Assembly: GCA_020631735.1 (NCBI GenBank)
Contig: CM036168.1
Span: forward strand, 97,506,932 to 97,570,931
Length of the DNA stretch: 64,000 nt
Direction of reading: 5' to 3'
From: Saccharum officinarum
Lineage: Eukaryota; Streptophyta; Magnoliopsida; Poales; Poaceae
A program made the position numbers and the translations under genes. This document shows, piece after piece, positions 23,798 to 34,764 of the stretch. The notes below the pieces were generated by a model, which was not told where the DNA came from, made no database searches, and saw only the letters and a list, made by a program, of their open reading frames with translations. How positions within the stretch are numbered: position 1 is the stretch's first letter; the number at the start of each line of letters is the position of its first letter.

Positions 23798-24363
23798 TGA
23801 TCACATGAGTCTTACTAGCATGTCAGGATCGTATAGATTGCTATGCTACGGGACTCCGATAGAAGTCGAGTGATTGCCTGTCACTCGCGAGAGATAGAAA
23901 ATATATTATTGTTACAATTATCATGTTACTATCACATGAATTATATATGGATAACAATTGGAGACCGGGCGGGACTGTACTTGGAATTGGATATGGACTT
24001 GGTTGGGCAATCCGAGCGAGGCTCTGGTTGCATTTGTCCCGCCTGTGTCGATTAAGGACCGTTCGTTGCACTGGACCCCCCGGTCAAGTCACAAATTTAT
24101 TATCCCGAGCACATACTTGCTTATGAGAGCGGGAAGGCTGGTTACTCTCTTGTCATGGGCTCCGGCTCTTTCCGGATCGACTGATTGGAGGCGGGGATAG
24201 GTAGAGGTCTAAGCACCGCGTTGAGGCCGGGCCTCAAGTGCGGGGGCTTGGAGTCCAAGTTTGGACGGGGACCTGGAACCCGTGACAGGAGTGAAACAGG
24301 TTGGTCTCGCTTGTGCTTGGGGTGCGAGCGAGACGTGTGTTTTTCGGGGTACCCAGCTGGGCA
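21278..24363 (+). mobile_element. Ty3/gypsy-type LTR fragment running into the assembly gap
   Basis: Begins TGTAACACCCCTGGTGTTAC, the same terminus as the LTRs at 25262-33527 (opposite strand). The later part (about 23620-24363) shares the GGCAAGCCCCGG block, the GAAGTCG..GTGATTgCCTGTCAC block and GTGTCGATTAAGGA with the LTR at 46098-49875, in the same orientation. A TA microsatellite lies within it. I could not align 21900-23600, which may contain another insertion; no gene is recognised there. Confidence 0.6.
23708..23795. repeat. (TA)n microsatellite, ~44 units
   Basis: Uninterrupted TA dinucleotides inside the LTR fragment. It probably varies in length and contributes to poor assembly nearby. 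Confidence 0.98.
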
Positions 24364-24463
24364 NNNNNNNNNNNNNNNNNNNNNNNNNNNNNNNNNNNNN
24401 NNNNNNNNNNNNNNNNNNNNNNNNNNNNNNNNNNNNNNNNNNNNNNNNNNNNNNNNNNNNNNN
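24364..24463. other. Assembly gap, 100 N
   Basis: Exactly 100 unknown bases, the conventional placeholder for a gap of unknown size. Frames that cross it are meaningless. Confidence 0.99.
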
Positions 24464-25190
24464 ATGGACTTATCATTTCATGTCTACACACTTAGCATAA
24501 TGATTAGTCCCTATGTTTTCATCAATTATCTAAAACCAAAAGGGCTTTCACCGATCCATCCCTGAGACTTTTCGTAATTGGGCCGCGCAAGCACACTTAA
24601 TTTCGCTTCCATGGATGTAACGTTTTTTCCCTTGTTGTACAGCTTTGTCCCGCTTGCTCCTCTTCCATCTATGAGTTACAGATCTGTTTTATAGGGTTTT
24701 ACTGCCTCTATTATTGGTGTTTACAACCTTTCGACATTCTTGCTTTTTCGTCGAAAGAGTCGCCGCCGAACCGTCACGTCACGGAGCAGTTGCTCACCCT
24801 AGGCACTCGCAATTGATTCGCATTGTTGCAGTTTCTCTGTTATTTATGTTGTCTTCTATTCATTTTCGCAGCAGTTGCTCGTATTTGCGCCGTGTGTTTG
24901 CTCTTTGCCCTTTTTGTCGTCCCATTGCTAGGTCGCCGTGGTTGGCCCTTGGCGTAGTGGAGAACTGGCGACGTTTGATTTCCGTCTTGCCATTCGCGAC
25001 GCCTACACGTGGCGCTACTGTAAGCATTTGCTCTGCTAAAGCGCTTACTTTTTTCGAAGATTGTGTAGTCGTTTATCATGCACTTATTATAGTAAGTGGG
25101 GATGTCACTTCTCTTTTTGGCCATTTGCCAGTGTTTGTATTTGCGTGGGTTCTAATCCTGTTCATTTTTTTTCTATTTTTTTCTAATTAG
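24464..25190 (+). other. Flank of the decayed gene, possible 5'UTR and intron
   Basis: No protein recognised. 24464-24600 looks like repeat sequence. The last bases before 25191 are a long T-rich tract ending in CTAATTAG, which reads as a 3' splice site directly before an ATG, so a leader intron is possible. Confidence 0.35.
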
Positions 25191-25261
25191 ATGGGTGGAG
25201 AGCGTGATATAGAAAAGTCTTGTATGAATGAGAATATGTCTAGGGTTGATAGGGATGGTGA

Positions 25262-28200
25262 TGTAACAGAATCGACCAATTATACGAAATTAAGTTAGAA
25301 AATCACCCGCCAGAGCAGACGATTTAGCAAACTTAAGCCCGTATAACCCGGTAGTCCGTGAAATCACGAAGAATTTCAAACCAACTCACATACCAGCCAA
25401 GATCATAATAAGTTTAGCGGTCACCATCACATATTATATAAAAGTTCGCATCACAGATACATCGAAGTTTAAACATAGTTATTACAAACCGAGTTCAAAT
25501 AGAAAGTAACGGAAGCAAGTTGTTTAAATCCACACACACTCACACGGAGTTCAAGTATAGTGCCAGCTGATGATCATCTCCAACAAAAGCATTAGGTGAG
25601 ACGTAAGGAATGACTATGCCCATGATCTTAAGCATCACCCATCGTAGGATAAAGACTATTGATACAGTAGTCGTAATACATCTGTCCATCTGCAACAAGT
25701 GGGAGCAAACTGTAGCAGAACCTCCTAAATTATATGGCCCACATGCACCTATCATTGTCCCTAAGACCTCTGACAGCGATACATGCACACCAAATAACCT
25801 AAGAAGATCTATCGGGTGCCCTCACAGGACCCCGATTAAACTACATTTAACAACCCATACCAGGATCAACAAAGGAGTAACTACAACATTACAACATTTG
25901 TACAAAACGTTACATCAAAGTGCGGAAGAATAATAACAATAAATTTACAAATCATGATTAAGTTAACTTTTTACAAACTTAACTTGTATTGTGGAAGTCG
26001 AGTAGAACTACAGAAGACAACTTAGGTAGAACACCTAAGTCAGGAGAGGACAATCAAATCATGTCAAGCCCACTGACATGACCTAATTAGCAGCACCAGT
26101 TAGCACCTGCAACAGGGGTTAACAAACCCTGAGTATGAGAGTACTCAACAAGACTTACCCGACTAAGACAAAGACTCCAAGGGCATGCTAGCTTTAGGGA
26201 ATCAAGGTACGAGTATTTCAGAATCAAATTTTCTTTTGCAGAAAAGCTTACTAAAGTAAGTTCTTACCTTCAATATTTTACTTTTACCATTGATGGTTCA
26301 TTAACCAATTCTAGGTGATCCTAATCTAGATCAAAGTAATTATCATCAAAACCTTTCTCATTCTTTCTTTCAATTCCAGTTCTTAACTACGATGCAAGTC
26401 AGGTGATCAAGTCTCCATAACCGAGGAGCAACGACGATTCGAACTGATTATACCCAGCTGGGGATCCCTAACCTCACGACATATGTAGAACCGAATCTTG
26501 CATATATCAACCCTCATTTAGATCTCCCAAAACCAGAACGTGTCCATCGCCACCCGAGAGTACAGTACCCTCGAACCCGACCAAATTCTAGCCCCGAGGG
26601 TACACGCTACTCTCGCCATCTCTCCACTCCCAGTGCGAGGTTAGACGTTCTCGTAATGGAATCACCAACATTTTGGGCTTACCCAAGGCATGAGGCTAGT
26701 TGCAAAGTCTCGAACACAACAGGCTTACAATAAACGGACCTTAACTGACAAGGCGGAAACACTACATTGAGACTCCTTTCCCAATGCATGTTAGCAGTGG
26801 CCAAACCACCCGCCCGATCTTTCAAGTTCATTCTCATATTTCAATATTCATTCAATATGTCGTCATGGCTATATAAACATTGCATTTAAAAGCTTAACTT
26901 CTAAGCATAGCGAAGCATACTACGCATTTTCCGTAAAACAGGTATCAAGGTTGATATCACAATAATCAAGGATGATAATGCAGCAATTGGGTTATCACTC
27001 AACTCCTAATTACTTAATGTAGTAAACCATATTATAAATAATAAAACATTTGTAAAATTCAAGGTAGGGTTTAAATGCACCGGGGCTTGCCTTTGTTGCA
27101 GCGGTGGTTAGTTCTCGTAGAAGTCAAGTTTGACACCAACACCTCGAGTGTATTACCTTCTCCGAAGCTTGATCGACATGATCCAAAACACTCTCGTATG
27201 CACTACACGTAATAAAAATGATGCGATGCTTAATATGATGAAATGCATGCCATGATGCATGACGCATGATGATGAATAAGGCATAGCATACAAGAGACAT
27301 TTAGAAAGGATAAACATCAGTTATCTACTTGAGTACAATTTTCCTTCGCGGTACAGTTGTAAGCTAACAAGGTTAATTTAAAGGTTAACTAACCATAACT
27401 TTGTTTTTACCCAAGAGGTTTCATCTAATAACAAGTAATCTTACCACAAGACCACTAAATAGTAACATAAATAAGTTATTAACTACTAAAGACATAAGTT
27501 AATGACACTAACTATCATTAACAAATCCTAGTTAACAAGTCAATCATAACTTAAGCAATTAATTAAAGTGCCAAGGGTCATTACATGTTAATGACCCGAG
27601 GTCATCACTCAATCCCAAAAGAGCACACAACACTTAAAGTTATTGATTTAACATTTAATTACTATTTAATTAATTAGGGCATAATTAATAGTTGATCAAA
27701 CTTTACCTAAACAAGCTCAAATTTTTCTATATATTAAGAATGACTTAAAACAGTGTCACAATAAATTTCATCATTTTTGGATTAATAAATTAATTATTAA
27801 AATTCATGGAAGTTGCATTTAATCTTTATTGGAACTAATTAAATCTACTGCACAAAGTAATCAAATTTAGGGTTTAACATTTTTCCTAGATAGTTTGCAC
27901 ATTGAGAAGCTTACACAAAAATTTTTAGAAATTTTGGAACTCTACACAATTTTTAATGAAATAAACAAATAGTATCACTATTCAAAATTTTTGAAAAAGA
28001 AAAACAAAAACTGAACTCGGGCCGATTTTCTTTTTCTCCCGCGGTCCGGCCCAGCTGGTCGGCCCGCTCGCCCGCGCCTTCGCCCGCACCCGCGCTCGGC
28101 CCAGCCGCGCGGCCCAGCAGCGGCCTGCCTCCGCCCGCGCGCGTCTGCCTCTCCCTCTCTCTCTCTCTGACAGCGCGGTCCCGCCTGTCATCCCTCACCT

Positions 28201-29947
28201 CTGTCTCCCTCTCGCTCTCCCGCGCGCTCACTCGCTCTCCCACGGTGGCCGGCTGGTGACCGGTGCCTCGGTCGACAAACCGACTCTACCAACACCTTCT
28301 ACACCACCCCACGACTCCGTTTTGCTACTAAACACCCTGGCTCGAGCTCTAGCGACTAGCGAGCGACGGCGATGGCGGCACGGTGGTCACGGGAGCAGCA
28401 CGTCGGTGCCTACAAAGCGGTAGAGACTAAATTGGAGGGTCGGGAAGCATCAGCGGCTCACCGCGGTTGCAGTGAAGCTCTCGGTGGCGACGGGGAGCGG
28501 CTGGAGTGGTCTGGCCACGGGAAGGCGAGGATGGCGGGCAGTCGCCGGAGTTGAGCACGGGAACAGGCGGTGCGGGAGCTCGGGTGTGAAAACGGTGAAT
28601 GCAAGCAGTCCACAAGATGCGCAAGGCCGAGGCAGAGCTAGTGGTTCAGTTGGCGTGGCCAGAGACGGCTTGGTAGCGGCAGCGGCGAGCGGCGGAGCTA
28701 CGGTGGCGGCGGTGGCGAAAACGAACAAGGTCACGGTGAACGTTCGGTATTTATAGCAGGCGGTCGCGACTATAGAGCGGCACTGCTACATCATCGCGCT
28801 GGCGATTCTGGGCGCGCCTGGAAGCTGGCCGAAGCCGTCCGGCGTCTCGCCGGCGCCCATACCGGCCGGTGGCCGTCGGTGATTGGCGTTGCACTGTAGC
28901 TCCCCCAATCTCTGAAATTTAAACTAGTTTTTCAAATTACTTTCAAATTCATGTAATAACTTGAAAAACTTCCAATGTATGAAATCTTCAGAATTTCAAG
29001 ATCTACAAGTTTTGTATTGAACATTGTTTCAAATTCTCACTAGATTTTGAAATTTGATTTTAAATTCAAAAGGGGACACATTTTTCAGATTTGGTAATTT
29101 AGAAATTACTTTTGATTTTATATTGAAACTTCAAAATCTCCAAACATCAAAGTTGTATATCTTGACCATACCTACAACTTTTCTGTTCAAAACTTTTTCA
29201 AATTCTGCCTCCATTTTGAAATTTTAGTTTGGGGACAAAAATAAGTTAAATCTGAAATTTGTTTATTTTCAAAATTGCTCCACATTTTACACTAAAACTT
29301 TGAAAACTCAAAACACCAAAGTTGTAGCCCTTGAAAAGTTCTACAAACTTGGTTTTAAACTTTTTCCCAAATTTTGCTTAGATTTTGAATTATTTCAAAA
29401 GGGGTAAAACAGGGTTTTGAAATTTAGGGTTTTCGGAGGAATTTTAAATTGGAATTTGTTGCTACTTTGATTTGTGATTACTTAGCGATCAAAACCTCAC
29501 CCAAGGGCATCATTTGGACCAACATGACATGGTTGACCAAATGCCACTCTTGGTTGACCAATTAGCTTTTAAAATTCTTTTACATTTTTCCCCAATTTTG
29601 AATTCGAATTCGAATCGAAAAACTCGTGACAAGTTTTGGGACTCCAATTCAAACTCAAATTTGGAGTTTCATTTTAGAGGTTGTACTTGAGCTCATACCC
29701 TACACTTGACACTAGTGTGCAACACAGTCGCACACCTCAAATTACGCAGGGCATGGACTAAGCATTTGCGGTGGTATTAAAAATTAGGGTTTTCGGGTTC
29801 GGAGCACACCACTGAGAAACACATTCAACCTTGATAAGTAAACTTGTTTTAGTTGATGCATAACAAAGTTAACCTAACAGGGATGCTTTGCAATGCATTA
29901 TGATGACATGGCAGATTAATTAGCACTATAACACCCGGGGTGTTACA
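25262..29947 (-). repeat. Complete 4.7-kb LTR (type A) of a Ty3/gypsy-like element
   Basis: Bounded by TGTAACAG at 25262 and TGTTACA at 29947 on the plus strand, i.e. TGTAACACC..TGTTACA in sense. Its first 900 plus-strand bases match, inverted, the 3' end of the LTR at 46098-49875 (shared GATGATCATCTCCAACAAAA and CGGTAGTCCGTGAAAtCACG blocks). It contains a GC-rich island at about 28010-28880. No coding domain. Confidence 0.75.
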
Positions 29948-32900
29948 CAAACCCTTAGTACGAGAAGGTACTCAGCTAGACTTACCTGACATAACCAAAA
30001 ATAACGTGACACAAAGGATTATGAAGGGCTTTATAGTGGTGTAGCTGACTCATTTGCAAAAAGATATTTTTAGCATTTCAAGAACCTTTCCAAAAGCATT
30101 ATTGTCAAGTTAATTATTATTAACTTGTCTACTACATTTGCACCTATACTGGAGCAAGCATGTGATCAAGCAAATAATGATAACCAATGATCATTAACAA
30201 CTTCCATAATGTCATATCCATTATAACTGTCCAAGTGTTCCATCAACATTACTACGATGAAGTAACTCAAGTCAAGTGTTCACTATCCAGTGAACGATGG
30301 CGATTCGAATCGATTATTAACCATCTGATAATTTATTCCTTACACAAACCTCACTCACCCGCTAAAGTGAGATATTGGTCACCGAGTCAACTATCTAGAA
30401 AAATCTCGAGTTTGCCAGGAACCACATGTACCCGGGGGCCGACCGACTGCCTTTCAGTCTTATCATCGCGTCCCCGTGTCCTACCACACCTGGTGCGGTA
30501 CAGTGCGCTACGGGCAATCCACTCGGCCTGAATAATCTCCCAGCTTCACGGTCAAAAGGTACGTTATTCGACCAGCTAAATGTAAGGCATGCGTTCAACA
30601 TGACCTGATGCCCAACAACGGTCGATCCTTAATCGACACAGATGAAAAGCACTACAGTCTGAAACCCTTTAAGTCTCTGTCCGGTCTCAACTTCAAATTA
30701 ACACTTAGTTATATCATGACGACATAGTTATCCAAGCAGATCTAGGTAACCACCTATAGCTCGCAGATGACAAGAATCACCCGACTCCTACTGGTCTAAG
30801 CCAGCTAAGCATTGACTCGACTGCGGATACCAGGGTAACAAGGATATAGTATAACAAAGGTAAACAAGGTATAATGCAGTAACAATTACAGACAACTCCT
30901 GAACGTAATGCACCAATTAAAGTAAAGCATTAATTAATAATTGCAAACCGAGGGAGAAAATACTCCGGGGCTTGCCTATCTCAAAGGAGCTCGGGCGGTG
31001 ATCGGGGCACTGTAGAAGTTCCTCAACGTCCTCCTCGTCTGCTTCGGGCACTTCCTTAGGCTGCACCTCGAGCTGCTCCTCGGGCTCTTCGGATACGACG
31101 ACTGGACTCTCTGCTTATGATCCTGTATGATGCAGGTACGTAAGTGTTTATGTAAAAGGTGCATCGAATGAAATGCACACAATGAATATGCTTGCATGCT
31201 AGGTAGATGAGCATGATTTGCTTTAATGGGTAGAGTATAGTACAATTCTCATACAAGGTAGTCAACATCATCCAAGAATATGTACTACAAGTGGATGTCG
31301 TCTACTGCATTATCTTTGACTACTAACATGCCCAGTCAACACATCTCATTGAAATGCTTCAAAGATACACCAAAGCTTCATTAATTCTCTAATCATGCAT
31401 AAAGCAAGATTTCATTAACCCTAATTAGCACTAGGTTTGAATAGCAACATCTATTTTTATAGCATAGAAAAATCTTCGAAAATTACCATAGCACAGTACT
31501 ACTCTAAGTAGACTACCATCAAATTTTCATGGCATTTGAATAAGTGGAATAGCCTACACAAAAATGACAAGCTAGGGCCTAAATATGAGCATGAAAATAC
31601 TTTGTATTATGAAAAGTATCAAACAACAGATTTAGTATTTTTCCTAGGTTCTCCATAGTAAATAATCACTGTACAAAAATTATCACATACATGTTTTATA
31701 CAAATTTTGCTCTCCGGCAAAAATAACAAAAATCAGCCATTCAAGGCACTTGAACTACACATCATGATTTTTCTACAGAACAAGCATGACATATATTTTT
31801 CCTAGAAAGTACATTACACAAGAAAAGTAACAAACTTGGAACCATATTTTTCTGAGTTTTCTATGATTTATTATGCATTTCTCAAAAAACAACAATTTCA
31901 ATGATTAAATAAAACTCCACAGAAAAGTGTCACAAATTCAACATGCAATATTTTTAAACCATAGATCTACTCCTAAGAAGTCTACCAAAATTTGTTTCAC
32001 AATTTTTGGAGCCATAAATCTCAATATATGATTTTTGGAATCATTTTCTTATTTTCTGAAAATATATTTTCAAAACCCTTTTAAATTCAACCGGTAGAAA
32101 TCGCTAAGTACACCCGAGGTTATGCACACATGCGCGCGGAGAAAGGCAGACAGGCGGGCCCGCGGGGGAACCCGACCCTACCCATCAGCGGTAGAAGGCA
32201 GAGGCGACGGCGGTTTCGCGGGATCTCGCCGAGGGTGAGGTCACCGGTGACGAGGTCACCACCACCGTGACCTACAATGTGCGGCGAGTCCAACGGTGTA
32301 GCTGGCGTGGCCTAGTGTGCTCGGCAAGGAGCTCGCTGTCGCACATGGCGGAGCGGCGGCGCTGCTCCCCGGCGGCCAGCCATTCCCAGCCGAGAGGGGG
32401 CACGGGGTGAGGCGTAACGGCTTCACGGTGCTCGGTTAGTGTGACTGCACGCAAGGAAAGGGGGAAACGATGAGCGGAGATGGGAGCTCGTCGCAACCGA
32501 GAGCTCCGGCGAGGCATGGCAGAGCTCCGATGAGAGATTCCGGGCGATCTGAGCCTTACCATGGCGAACGGAGGCAAGCACCAGCTGCGCAAGGGCGAGG
32601 CGGAACTCGGAGCAAGACGAAGATGCTTGCGGTGAGCTAGGTTGGCCAGAATAGGCAACTCCGGTGAACGGCTGCGCGACGGCGGCGGAGGAGAAGCGCT
32701 CGGCTGCGCTGCGACTGTGGGGAGCGGAGGGAGAGAATGAGAAGTGAGCTGAGGGGGCAGACGCGGTGCGGAGGGAGTAGGCGGGGGCGTGGGGCGCGGG
32801 GGCCACCGGACGCCACCCAGCTGGCGTCGCCGGCATGCGCTCGCCACGCGGCGTGGAGAGCCTGACGCGGTCAGACGCGTCCACGCTCGCGCGGGAGGAA

Positions 32901-33527
32901 GACGGCGCGGGCACGTGGGCTTGGGCCGTGGAGGGGAGCTGGGCCGAGGGAGAGGCGCGGGCGCGCGGAGAGGAGGCTGGGCCGGCTTTGGCCAGCGGGC
33001 CGAAAGGGAGGCGGCGGCCCGTTAGGTGCGAAATTGATTTTTCAAATTCCTTTTTCAAATAAATTTCAAATATTAGTTTTCAAATACCATTTTGAGCAAG
33101 AAAATGACTTCTTTTGAAAATTGCCCAAAAATAAAAGTTGCTTAGAATTTAATCCTCTACAACTTTGCTTTAGGGACCAACTAAAAATTTTATATAGATT
33201 TTGAATTGGGAAGTACAAGCTAAATATGGAGGGTTTTTGACCATTTTCAATCATGTTTTCAAAAGCATATTTTGCCAAAAGTTTGAATACAAACTTTGCT
33301 CCACATTGCATGATAATTATCTCTAAGTGATTTGCATTTAAAACCTCACATGTTCCATTGATCTAGCTAGCATAATTAGGGCAAAAATAAACTAAACAAG
33401 TGTATGCAACATTCATGTTTCATAGAAATGTTTCACTCATTATTTCATGCGATGATAATGGATGCATAACAATGCTTATGCTCATATTTTGTAGGTGCTA
33501 ATGCATGCGTAACACCGGGGTGTTACA
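29948..33527 (-). repeat. 5' 3.6 kb of an LTR (type B), same family as 46098-49875
   Basis: The inverse of 46098 to about 49415. Shared landmarks are CTAGCTAGATCAAT.GAACATG, TTAGTTGGTCCCTAAAGCAA, the AGGAGC..AGCTCGAGGTGCAGCC block and GGGGGCCGACCGACTG. It stops at CAAACCCT where the matching copy continues for ~460 bases to its TGTTACA end, so the 3' end of this LTR is missing. GC-rich island at about 32120-33030. Confidence 0.75.
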
Positions 33528-34531
33528 GTGAAGCATGTGGTGGTTTTGAGAAAATGTTGCATTAGAATCTTCAGATGCATTATTAAATGCTTCTGCAGAC
33601 AAAATAAGCGTAAAGGAAAGCACACTGAGGCATTTTTTTGTTTGTACCCTTTGTTTTCAAAGTTTGTGTTCTACAGTAAGTGGTTTGTTGTTTTGTTATT
33701 ATTTTACATGGATTTGTACTGGTGTTGTCGGAGTGCAGGATGCAGGAAAGTCTGGTATGCATAAGAAGAAGCGAGCTAGGCTTGATGATGTCCTAGAGTC
33801 TGGTGAACCATTGAAAAAAATGCTGTCCAAATAAGCCTAGATAAAAAAGAGTTGAAGTATTTTTTTAACCATTTGTTTGAGATCTTGTACATTGTTATGA
33901 AGGCATCAGTAATTGATAGGTGTTTTTTGATGGTAACTGTGTGGTATGTACTATTATAGTTGCAATGAATAAGTATGCAATGTATGTTGTTGTTTGAATT
34001 AATCAATCTATTGATTAAAAGTGAAAAAAATATTAGTAGAAATTATAGAAAGTTTCAATTGATTTTTTGTGTCTATTTTTTAAGTTTCATATGTTTTTCT
34101 CCTCATTAAACAATGTAATTATAAATATATGTTTTTCTGCAGGTTTCTGGTGATGAAAAGGCTGATGCTTGAAGCCGAAAGGGTTAAATTGCCGTTGCTC
34201 GCTAATAAAATTGATGAATTTGTTGAGGTTCTTAGTCATAGGGTGGAGGAAAGGATTAGAGCGATGGGATTTGGTGGTCTTCTAAAATTGAAGGCTAAAA
34301 AACTTAGTAGAAAAGCTACCGTATGGTATGTTGATGTATATATTTGATCCTGATAAAATGAAGTTGCAGATTGGATGTGGCAAGGAAATCACCGTTAATT
34401 GTGTATTTGGCTTGCCGAATGCTAGTGTTGACCCTCCGCTTGTTACTGACACTATTAGGAGTGAAGGTGCTGAGATTAGGAAGGAGCTGTCAAGGAAGTT
34501 GTATGGGGTAAAAAAAAAGCTATAACTGTTA

Positions 34532-34764
34532 CTCCCTTTGTCCCCTTATATATGTCGCCGTTGGTGTGCGTGTCACAAGTTTGACTCGATCTATACAAAA
34601 TACGTGCAACATTTGTATCTCAAAATAAATTTATTAAAAAACTAGATTCAAAGATCTTTCCAATGATACTAATTATGTACTATAAATATTAATATTTTTA
34701 ATATATTTTAATCAAAGTTGTTTCTCGGGAAGCGCAAACGATATATATTTTGGGACAGAGGAAG
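34532..34764. mobile_element. Stowaway MITE (Tc1/mariner type), 233 bp, inside a gene exon
   Basis: Ends CTCCCTTTGTCCCC and GGGACAGAGGAAG are Stowaway-type inverted repeats, with TA on both sides (34530-34531, 34765-34766). It interrupts the coding exon of the decayed gene. Confidence 0.88.

Larger units (their letters stand above)
25262..33527 (-). mobile_element. Compound LTR insertion (two unlike LTRs, no internal region)
   Basis: On the element's sense (minus) strand it reads: a 5' LTR fragment (33527 to 29948) starting TGTAACACC, then a complete LTR (29947 to 25262) from TGTAACACC to TGTTACA. The two differ beyond the first ~20 bases. Genomic GTGA occurs directly on both outer sides (25258-25261 and 33528-33531). 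Joining the flanks after removing one GTGA gives a continuous codon series in the host gene fragment, which supports insertion of the whole unit at one site. Confidence 0.7.

Noticed and set aside
24185..24565. 126-codon frame
   Set aside because: Spans the run of N.
24714..25190. 158-codon frame ahead of the decayed gene
   Set aside because: No domain; Phe/Leu/Ser-rich from a T-rich region, and it ends at what looks like a 3' splice site.
32423..33058. 211-codon minus-strand frame
   Set aside because: GC island of LTR B; no conserved domain and not kept as the same protein in the related LTR at 46098-49875.
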